DNA of 64,000 nt from Methanosarcinaceae archaeon UBA470 (GTDB taxonomy: Archaea; Halobacteriota; Methanosarcinia; Methanosarcinales; Methanosarcinaceae). The notes under the pieces are model-generated. The model was not told the origin of the DNA. It did not search any database and saw only the letters and a program-made list of their open reading frames with translations. The stretch is from NCBI GenBank assembly GCA_002508425.1, contig DAKU01000147.1:15756-79755 (forward strand), written 5' to 3'. Position 1 is the first letter of the stretch. Every line of letters begins with the position of its first letter. Both the position numbers and the translations under genes were made by a program. Positions 58,035 through 64,000 of the stretch are shown piece by piece.

Positions 58035-59643
58035 CTGCAAAGCCTCCCATGCTATCATCCATATCTGAATAGTCGCTATATCCTAGATCGGGCTTCTCTT
58101 CTTCATGCGGAACTGTGTCAAATTCTTCAGTATACTCTTCAAGTTCTGCGTCATATTCCACTACTTTCTCCAGACGATGATGTGGAATGTTCGGTTTTAC
58201 GTCCAGGTCCACTAATATCTTCTTTAGAATACTTTTCTCATCCACTCCAGTGGATAGCTCCACCATCTGTGCAAAGTTTTTCACCAGTCCACAATTTGGT
58301 CCTTCAGGAGTTTCGGATGGGCATAATCTTCCCCATTGTGTGGGGTGCAGGTCACGGGCCTCAAAGTGTGGTTGCGCCCTTGAAAGAGGGGATATCACAC
58401 GTCTGAGGTGTGAGAGAGTTGAAATGTAATCCGTCCTGTCCAAAAGCTGAGATACACCAGTTCTGCCTCCAACCCAGTTACCTGTAGCAAGAGGGTGTTG
58501 TAACCTATCAGTAAGTACGTCAGCTCTGACAAGAGTAACTACGTTCAGTTCACGGTTCCTCATGTTGGCTCTTTCAAGCTGATACTTCACATCTCTGGCC
58601 AAGCGGTTGAAAGCTACTCTGAATAGATCTTCCATCAGGTCGCCTGTCAGTTTAAGCCTCTTATTAGAATAGTGGTCTTTATCATCTTCAGAACGTTTCC
58701 CAAGAGCAAGCTCAAAACAGGATTCTGCCATTCTTCCAAGGAAATATGCCTTTGCAAATCTGTCCTTTGGTTCATTTCCAAGGTGAGGCAACAAATATCG
58801 ATCCATTACATAGTTGGCACGTTTCATCTGGTAGTCACGTGCCTGTCCTGCTGCGACCCTGGTACCTATTTTCTCAATAGCTTCGCGGATAGTGGCTACT
58901 TCGGCTTCTTCCAGGTTCTCGAGCATGAATTTCATAATTTCAGGGTCATTGGATACTGTGTTAACCAGGTCTTCATCAGTTTCCACACCCAATGCTCTCA
59001 TCAGCGTTATGAAGTTGATACGGCCAGAGATAGATGGGAATGATACTTCAAGCAGGGATTTGCGTCCTCTTTCTACAACTACAAGTGCTCTATATCCTCT
59101 TCTTTGTGAGAACACCTTGGCAACTTCTATCATGTCGCCATATCTCTCCCCAAACTCAGTCAGTATTTTGTTAGGGGCAAGGTCCTCAAGGGTCATGACA
59201 ACCCTTTCGGTTCCATTTACAATAAAATATCCTCCGGGGTCCAGTGGATCCTCGCCAAAGTCTATCATCTCTTTCTCATTGAGGTCCACAAGATTACATA
59301 TTGAGGATTTAATCATTACAGGTAACTGTCCGATCTTTGCCTCCACAGGTTCAGATTCTTCTTCGCCCTGCACTACATTCATCTGCAAGTATATGGGGGC
59401 TGAATAGGAAAGATTACGTAATCTTGCTTCGTTCGGATATAGCTTTTCGATAGCTCCATCTGCCTCTTTTACAACAGGCTTCTCCACCCTGATGTTCCCT
59501 AGCTTTATATATACGTCCTCTATATCGGTCTCAATAATTCCTTGTTCGTTAATTATGTTCTGTAGGCCACTTTCAAGGAATTTGTTGTATGAGTCGATAT
59601 GGTGCTGGACGATCTTGTCCCTGGTAAAATATGCCGCTAACAC
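58027..59643 (-). CDS. rpoB2: DNA-directed RNA polymerase subunit B''
   Basis: N-terminal half of the split second-largest subunit, 538 residues. Protrusion and lobe domains with [14 protein letters not shown], fork loop [20 protein letters not shown] and [20 protein letters not shown]. The split after an acidic tail ([10 protein letters not shown]) is the methanogen arrangement. Confidence 0.97.
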   Translation of the reverse strand: MLAAYFTRDKIVQHHIDSYNKFLESGLQNIINEQGIIETDIEDVYIKLGNIRVEKPVVKEADGAIEKLYPNEARLRNLSYSAPIYLQMNVVQGEEESEPVEAKIGQLPVMIKSSICNLVDLNEKEMIDFGEDPLDPGGYFIVNGTERVVMTLEDLAPNKILTEFGERYGDMIEVAKVFSQRRGYRALVVVERGRKSLLEVSFPSISGRINFITLMRALGVETDEDLVNTVSNDPEIMKFMLENLEEAEVATIREAIEKIGTRVAAGQARDYQMKRANYVMDRYLLPHLGNEPKDRFAKAYFLGRMAESCFELALGKRSEDDKDHYSNKRLKLTGDLMEDLFRVAFNRLARDVKYQLERANMRNRELNVVTLVRADVLTDRLQHPLATGNWVGGRTGVSQLLDRTDYISTLSHLRRVISPLSRAQPHFEARDLHPTQWGRLCPSETPEGPNCGLVKNFAQMVELSTGVDEKSILKKILVDLDVKPNIPHHRLEKVVEYDAELEEYTEEFDTVPHEEEKPDLGYSDYSDMDDSMGGFADD

Positions 59644-59714
59644 TTTACTGCCCTCTGAAGTGATAATTACACCTAATTAGTTGATGGAAGGTATGAAGAA
59701 CATTACATAGCATA

Positions 59715-59744
59715 GCCACCGCAAAAGTGGCAATATAAAAAATA
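59715..59744 (-). promoter_or_regulatory. internal promoter candidate with hairpin before rpoB2
   Basis: On the minus strand TATTTTTTATATT (59732-59744) resembles a TATA element. Just downstream GCCAC-TTTTGCG-GTGGC (59715-59731) can fold at the expected transcript start. The rpoH-rpoB2 gap (123 bases) is the widest inside the rpo operon, which suits an internal promoter or attenuation site. Confidence 0.35.
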
Positions 59745-59766
59745 AACGCTCTCATTTGATATTATT

Positions 59767-60003
59767 TCACTCTATTACAAGCCTGTAATAAAGTGCCTGT
59801 CCAGCCGTTTGGCTTATCCTGTTTATCTTAACAACATCTCCAACCGATGCGCCAATTTCTTTCACTACAGGATCATTGATCTTGATTTTTGGGAATTGTT
59901 CCTTCTCTATCTTGTAGCGTTTTAAAACAGATTTCAACTCGTCATCACCCAAAATCTCGTGTTTTGGGATCAGTTCATTGTCGAGCAGGTTGAATTTATT
60001 CAA
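59767..60003 (-). CDS. rpoH: DNA-directed RNA polymerase subunit H
   Basis: Small subunit homologous to the C-terminus of eukaryotic Rpb5, 78 residues. TTG start at 60003 (M-N-K-F-N-L-L-D-N) is chosen because GGGAGGAG lies 5-6 bases before it; the upstream ATG 60033 reads through this site. Motifs: E-L-I-P-K-H-E-I-L and P-K-I-K-I-N-D-P-V-V, ending YYRLVIE. First gene of the rpo operon. Confidence 0.95.
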   Translation of the reverse strand: MNKFNLLDNELIPKHEILGDDELKSVLKRYKIEKEQFPKIKINDPVVKEIGASVGDVVKINRISQTAGQALYYRLVIE

Positions 60004-60090
60004 ATTTTCTCCTCCCTCAAAAAGTGTGCACATGAATTGTTAATTAATTAGCAAAAAACATATACTAATGTAACGCCACGAGTTTCATGG

Positions 60091-60164
60091 CGGGCTCGTA
60101 GGGATTTGAACCCTAGGCCGTCTGGTTAAAAGCCAGACGCTCTGCCTGACTGAGCTACGAGCCC
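60091..60164 (-). tRNA. tRNA-Lys (anticodon TTT)
   Basis: Minus-strand cloverleaf: acceptor GGGCTCG/CGAGCCC, D arm TAGCTCAGTCAGGCAGAGC, anticodon stem GTCTGG/CCAGAC with loop CTTTTAA, T arm AGGGTTCAAATCCCT. Discriminator G, no CCA, no intron. Lies 87 bases upstream of rpoH. Confidence 0.95.
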
Positions 60165-60279
60165 ATTATGTTTGTATGATTCTTTGCTGCTTACTTCCAC
60201 ATCAGTTCGGTGTAGCCCTCAAAAACGTACTCAACATATATATACGTTTCGCAGGCACATTATAGGGTTAAACAGGTTT

Positions 60280-60306
60280 GGGATATTTCTATTCTTTGAA
60301 TATCCC
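60280..60306. repeat. 8-base inverted repeat
   Basis: GGGATATT (60280-60287) with AATATCCC (60299-60306), loop of 11. In the 270-base region between tRNA-Lys and ahcY; no T run follows on either strand. The rest of the gap is AT-rich and contains ACATATATATACG (about 60233-60245), a probable TATA element of the tRNA on the minus strand. Confidence 0.4.
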
Positions 60307-60312
60307 ATGTCG

Positions 60313-60359
60313 TTAAAAAAATGTATCCATAGGTTAGATGTATTTACATGATAACCTAT
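60313..60359 (-). terminator. terminator downstream of ahcY
   Basis: On the minus strand ATAGGTTA and TAACCTAT (60352-60359 and 60329-60336) form a perfect 8-base stem with inner TGTA/TACA pairing. ATTTTTTT follows after GGATAC. Confidence 0.55.
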
Positions 60360-60434
60360 TTATACTAAGTTTTCCTCAATTTTAAATCAAGTTCGGTTAT
60401 TTCTCCTCTTTCATAATATGCGTTCTCAGGAGTT

Positions 60435-61670
60435 TTATGTTCCTGATTTCCATCCGCACATGTACTCGCATTGTCCCTTGCTTAAGGAATCAATGCTAAC
60501 ACCCATTGATTTGAGCTTCAGCTCAGCTACATGCATATCTATTTCATGGGGCACGGCATGTACTCCGTTTGCAAGCTTGTTCTCAGCTATATGTCTTACA
60601 CACAAAGCCTGGTTAGCGAAACTCATATCCATCACTTCAGCCGGATGACCGTCGCCTGCAGCAAGATTCACAAGCCGTCCTTCTGCAAGCACGTATACTT
60701 TCCTGTCGCCGATGTCATATTCTTTAATGTTCTTACGCACAGTGCGCACACCTTTGGCCATACTCTCCAGATCTTCAAGATTAATCTCAACATTAAAATG
60801 TCCTGAGTTGGAGAGGATCGCTCCATCCTTTATTACTTTAAAATGTTCTTTCGTAAGGATATCACAGTTCCCCGTAGTAGTAACAAATATATCTCCTATC
60901 TTTGCTGCCTCTTTCATGGGCATGACCAGATTTCCATCCATCTTTGCTTCAAGGGCACGTATAGGGTCTATTTCCGTGACGATTACATTAGCTCCAAGAC
61001 CTCTTGCACGCATGGCAACTCCCTTGCCGCACCATCCATATCCTCCAACTACAACGTTCTTACCAGCTACCAGCAGGTTTGTGGTCCTCATGATTCCATC
61101 CCAGGATGATTGACCGGTTCCATACCTGTTATCGAACATGAACTTTGTCATAGCATCGTTGACTGCCATTACTGGCATTTTCAAGGCTCCGTCTTTTTCC
61201 ATAGCTTTCAGCCTGTGTATGCCTGTAGTGGTTTCCTCGCATCCTCCAAGTATGGTGGGTAGTAGGTCCTGTCTTTCTGTGTGCAGTTTGAATATAAGGT
61301 CTGCACCGTCATCTATTGTGATATCAGGTTTTATATCCAGTACCTTGTCCATTGCAGCGTAATACTCATCATTGCTACATTCATATTTAGCACATGAGAG
61401 TATATTATCGCGTGTGCACAAGGCTACAGACACATCATCCTGTGTGCTTAAAGGGTTGCATCCCGTTATTGCTACTTCTGCGCCTCCAGCAGCCAATGTT
61501 TCCACCAGCACTGCAGTCTTTGCTTCCACGTGCAAAGCCATTGCAATTCTATGCCCTTCCAAGGGCTTCTCTTTTTCAAAACTTTTTCTGATTATATCCA
61601 ACACTGGCATGTGAGCCCTGGCCCACCCAATTTTCTGATCACCGGATTCAATTAATTCTGTTTTGTCCAT
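60435..61670 (-). CDS. ahcY: S-adenosylhomocysteine / S-inosylhomocysteine hydrolase
   Basis: NAD-dependent hydrolase of 411 residues. NAD-binding V-V-V-G-G-Y-G-W-C-G-K-G-V-A (about 210-223), substrate region ITGCNPLSTQDDVSVAL (about 88-104), and ILSNSGHFNVEINLEDL. It lacks the C-terminal K-P-x-x-Y-R-Y of bacterial and eukaryotic enzymes, as do the methanogen versions. The M. jannaschii homologue is known to prefer S-inosylhomocysteine. The deaminase gene that would supply it lies 38 bases upstream in the same orientation, supporting the same pathway here. Confidence 0.92.
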   Translation of the reverse strand: MDKTELIESGDQKIGWARAHMPVLDIIRKSFEKEKPLEGHRIAMALHVEAKTAVLVETLAAGGAEVAITGCNPLSTQDDVSVALCTRDNILSCAKYECSNDEYYAAMDKVLDIKPDITIDDGADLIFKLHTERQDLLPTILGGCEETTTGIHRLKAMEKDGALKMPVMAVNDAMTKFMFDNRYGTGQSSWDGIMRTTNLLVAGKNVVVGGYGWCGKGVAMRARGLGANVIVTEIDPIRALEAKMDGNLVMPMKEAAKIGDIFVTTTGNCDILTKEHFKVIKDGAILSNSGHFNVEINLEDLESMAKGVRTVRKNIKEYDIGDRKVYVLAEGRLVNLAAGDGHPAEVMDMSFANQALCVRHIAENKLANGVHAVPHEIDMHVAELKLKSMGVSIDSLSKGQCEYMCGWKSGT

Positions 61671-61708
61671 TCTTATATCTCCATAAAATTCGTTTAATTG
61701 GCTATTTG

Positions 61709-63007
61709 TTACTTTACTCTTGCTATAAGATTCTCTGCAGCTATGCTTGCCTGTTCTATAGTTTTCATTTCATCCATGCAGAGTACTTTATAATCCTGCA
61801 TTAGCAGTTTTCCATTAACGATGTTTGTCATTACGTCCTGTCCATTAGCAGCATATACCAGGTGCGAGGAAGCATCGTAGAATGGTCTCGTATGAGCTTT
61901 ATTTTTGTCAACTATTATTACGTCCGCAAGTGCTCCTTTGCATATCCTGCCTGCATTTATACCCAGTGCTTTAGCACCGTTTACTGTTGCCATCTTAAGC
62001 ACTTCTTTTGCAGGCAGTGCTGTCGGGTCCATGGTGCTGACCTTCTGTAGTAATGCTGCGATTTTCATTTCCTCAAACATATCAAGGTTATTGTTTGAGG
62101 CGCATCCATCAGTTCCTAGGCACATATTTGCTCCATTTTGCAGAAGCTTTGTCACAGGTGCAATTCCAGATGCAAGTTTCATGTTGCTTACAGGATTATG
62201 GGATATATTCACTCCCCGTTCTGCCAATATCTTAATATCTCCATCAGATAACCAAACACAATGAGCGGCTACCACATTACTGTCAAAAAAGTCAATATTG
62301 TTTAGCATGTGTATAGAGCACATACCATATTTTTCTTTCATCTCTTTCAGTTCAGCTTCTGTTTCCAGCACATGGATGTGTACCCTCACACCATCTTCTC
62401 TTGCCTTGTCCCTTACTCTCACCAGGAATTCCTGGGAGCAGGTGTTAGGTGCATGTGGCCCATACATTGCTGTGATCCTGCCACCTGCTTTTCCATGCCA
62501 TTTCTGCACAAATCGGCTACCTTCATTCAATTCAGCATCTGCCTTATCCTTATTTCCAAAATCTATCATCCCATAAGATAAAGCAGCCCTAATTCCTGTT
62601 TCTTCTACTGCTTTTGCCGTTTCATCTTCATGGATGTACATATCATTGAAACAAGTAGTACCGTTTTTTATCATCTCAAGGCAGGCCAGCATACTACCGT
62701 TATATATGTCGCTTTCAGTAAGTTTTGCTTCCGCCGGCCAGATATGCTGTTGGAGCCACTGTGAAAGGGGCAGATCATCTGCATATCCTCTAAACAATGT
62801 CATAGCTGCATGAGTGTGTGTGTTTACCAGCCCAGGCATAACAATGCCTCCGTGCGCATCCACTACTGTTTCTGCAGTTTCATAAGTCTTTTCTCCAACT
62901 TCTGTGATGAGCCCATCTTCTATAACCACCACTCCGTTCTTGAACTCATGTTCCTTGCCGGGTTCCATTGTAAGGATATGCCCATTCTTTATGATTATAT
63001 CAGCCAT
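61709..63007 (-). CDS. dadD: 5'-deoxyadenosine / S-adenosylhomocysteine / methylthioadenosine deaminase
   Basis: Amidohydrolase of 432 residues. Start ATG 63007 (M-A-D-I-I-I-K-N-G); a GTG at 63016 is an alternative. Metal motif LVNTHTHAAMTLFRGYADD (about 60-78), HIHVLETEAEL (about 205), VAAHCVWLSD (about 240), SHNPVSNMKLASGI and CLGTDGCASNNNLDMF (Asp ligand). Deaminates 5'-deoxyadenosine (from radical SAM reactions), SAH and MTA to inosine derivatives. The product S-inosylhomocysteine would be used by the adjacent ahcY product. Confidence 0.92.
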   Translation of the reverse strand: MADIIIKNGHILTMEPGKEHEFKNGVVVIEDGLITEVGEKTYETAETVVDAHGGIVMPGLVNTHTHAAMTLFRGYADDLPLSQWLQQHIWPAEAKLTESDIYNGSMLACLEMIKNGTTCFNDMYIHEDETAKAVEETGIRAALSYGMIDFGNKDKADAELNEGSRFVQKWHGKAGGRITAMYGPHAPNTCSQEFLVRVRDKAREDGVRVHIHVLETEAELKEMKEKYGMCSIHMLNNIDFFDSNVVAAHCVWLSDGDIKILAERGVNISHNPVSNMKLASGIAPVTKLLQNGANMCLGTDGCASNNNLDMFEEMKIAALLQKVSTMDPTALPAKEVLKMATVNGAKALGINAGRICKGALADVIIVDKNKAHTRPFYDASSHLVYAANGQDVMTNIVNGKLLMQDYKVLCMDEMKTIEQASIAAENLIARVK

Positions 63008-63012
63008 AGTTA

Positions 63013-63654
63013 TCACTTGATGTAGCAGGTTTCTTCTTGAAGTGCATTAAGATACAACTGCATAAGTTTTAGTCTTTCCTTTGCTATCTCTCTGGCAGTG
63101 CCAGTGTTAAGCCTTTCTAATATTTTGAAAGGTTTCTTTTCCATATATTCGTAAAAACCCTCAAGAGGGTCTTCTGTATAAGCGTTCATAGATGTCTCTT
63201 TCACAGTTCCTATGGTGGACCTCAAGGCACGCAAAGTGCCCATAGAAACCAGGGACCTGAAAATACCCACAGCACCAAGGGCATCTATCCTGTCAGCATC
63301 CTGTAATATCTTTGCTTCCAGTGTCTGTGCCTCAAGCCCGCGGCTGAATCTGTGGGACCGGATGCAAGCTGTCACATGTTCTATTACGTCTTTGTTAGCA
63401 CCTGCAACTGTAAGGAATTCCTGTGCGATCTCGGCGCTGTATTGGGCATGGTCACCTCCTTCCTGATGCTCTTTCACGATACCTACATCATGAAGGAGTG
63501 CAGCAAGGCGAAGGACCAGTTCATTGCCTCCCTCTTTTTCCCTTATACGCATACATACGTCTTCTACGCGCTCTATGTGGGACATATCGTGGGTACTGGG
63601 CTCATCTGCGAGCACTTCTGATACATATTCTCTTGTCTGCTCGATCAGATCCAT
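63013..63654 (-). CDS. HD-domain phosphohydrolase
   Basis: Protein of 213 residues. HD signature: H-x-M-S-H-I-E-R-V (about 22-30), A-A-L-L-H-D-V-G-I (about 48-56), then C-I-R-S-H-R-F-S and I-L-Q-D-A-D-R-I-D-A. Resembles the YedJ-like metal-dependent nucleotide phosphohydrolases. Overlaps the upstream ligand gene by 10 bases and its stop lies 5 bases before the dadD start, so all are one operon. The substrate may be a nucleotide; unproven. Confidence 0.85.
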   Translation of the reverse strand: MDLIEQTREYVSEVLADEPSTHDMSHIERVEDVCMRIREKEGGNELVLRLAALLHDVGIVKEHQEGGDHAQYSAEIAQEFLTVAGANKDVIEHVTACIRSHRFSRGLEAQTLEAKILQDADRIDALGAVGIFRSLVSMGTLRALRSTIGTVKETSMNAYTEDPLEGFYEYMEKKPFKILERLNTGTAREIAKERLKLMQLYLNALQEETCYIK

Positions 63655-64000
63655 TCGATACCCTCACGTCCTGCCTGGTTCTTGAGATGTTCCTGAATAG
63701 CATACATGGCATCAGCAAGAACTTTCCTGTTATCGTAGGAATCAATGATTTCATGGAGTTGTTCTTTACTATCCTTTTTCATCTCTTTTGTGAAATGGAT
63801 CATATTCTCCAATGCCCTGGTCACGTTATCGACGATTGTCACAGCTGCAGAAAGAGATGTTCTTGAAAGGGGATTAAGATCTACTGCTATGACTATCTTT
63901 CCCATTTCTACAAGTTTTTGGCATCTATCTCCGTCTTCCAGGGGTACCAGCACCACATCGGCTGCGTATATACCTTCCTGGTCGACTATAGCCCTATCGT
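63645..64000 (-). CDS. 4-phosphopantoate--beta-alanine ligase, C-terminal part (cut by window end)
   Basis: Archaeal coenzyme A biosynthesis enzyme (COG1701/DUF137) joining 4-phosphopantoate and beta-alanine. About 118 codons are present and the frame runs off the window (R-A-I-V-D-Q-E-G-I-Y-A-A-D-V-V-L-V-P-L). Recognisable segments: G-K-I-V-I-A-V-D-L-N-P-L-S-R-T and VTIVDNVTRALENM, then the C-terminal helix pair with DNRKVLADAMYAIQ. The C-terminus is complete and overlaps the HD gene. Confidence 0.85.
   Translation of the reverse strand, partial: DRAIVDQEGIYAADVVLVPLEDGDRCQKLVEMGKIVIAVDLNPLSRTSLSAAVTIVDNVTRALENMIHFTKEMKKDSKEQLHEIIDSYDNRKVLADAMYAIQEHLKNQAGREGIEWI

Overview
The window is a stretch of methanogenic archaeal chromosome, most likely from the Methanosarcinaceae (the Methanomethylovorans / Methanolobus / Methanococcoides side of the family). 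The evidence is the split RNA polymerase genes (rpoH-rpoB2-rpoB1-rpoA1-rpoA2), followed by rpl30e, a small KH-type nusA, rpsL, rpsG, EF-2, EF-1A and rpsJ. Further support comes from a form II/III RuBisCO close to that of Methanococcoides burtonii, GAF/PAS sensor kinases of the methanosarcinal type, TATA-box promoters, and an archaeal coenzyme A biosynthesis gene. The genus is inference.

Layout. 1-6.4 kb is an accessory zone: an export ABC permease cut by the window edge with a secreted partner, a TrmB regulator, a 14-TM MFS exporter, two gene remnants (a flavin reductase with its middle deleted and an orphan DUF4357 fragment), and a lipoprotein packed with N-glycosylation sequons. 6.6-16.2 kb carries an AlbA_2/Schlafen-like protein with a small membrane partner, RuBisCO, the AzlCD exporter, a giant secreted TPR protein and adenylosuccinate lyase. 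16.2-17.1 kb is a gene-poor scar holding hairpins and a possible IS200/IS605 right end. 17-30.7 kb carries a sensor kinase whose start is broken by a frameshift in a T6 run, UvrA, a 1015-residue FAD/Fe-S oxidoreductase with a Met/Pro-rich tail, pyruvate kinase, MsrA, a second sensor kinase, and a compact redox cassette (GXGXG protein, ferredoxin, CGGC protein) divergent from an HxlR regulator. 31-46.2 kb is metabolic: glycerate kinase, a TatD-like hydrolase, an isocitrate-dehydrogenase-type enzyme facing a probable Re-citrate synthase, an ACT-domain regulator, a geranylgeranyl-reductase-like flavoprotein with a HAD phosphatase, a sensor kinase, tRNA-Arg, a DEAD-box helicase with a structured leader, a CDGSH protein, and a DUF1641/sulfide:quinone-oxidoreductase-like pair. 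46.5-60 kb is the transcription/translation block on the minus strand, then tRNA-Lys. 60.4-64 kb is a minus-strand run of ahcY, a 5'-deoxyadenosine/SAH deaminase, an HD hydrolase and the C-terminal part of the phosphopantothenate-synthesis ligase, cut by the window end.

How the genes fit together. Pyruvate kinase, glycerate kinase, the probable Re-citrate synthase and the isocitrate-dehydrogenase-type enzyme fit a partial oxidative TCA route to 2-oxoglutarate. AhcY beside the deaminase fits the archaeal route that recycles S-adenosylhomocysteine through S-inosylhomocysteine. RuBisCO here would serve nucleotide salvage rather than a Calvin cycle. The best candidates for undescribed biology are the HxlR-controlled CGGC/ferredoxin/GXGXG cassette, the Met/Pro-tailed oxidoreductase, the sequon-repeat lipoprotein, and the leader structure before the RNA helicase.
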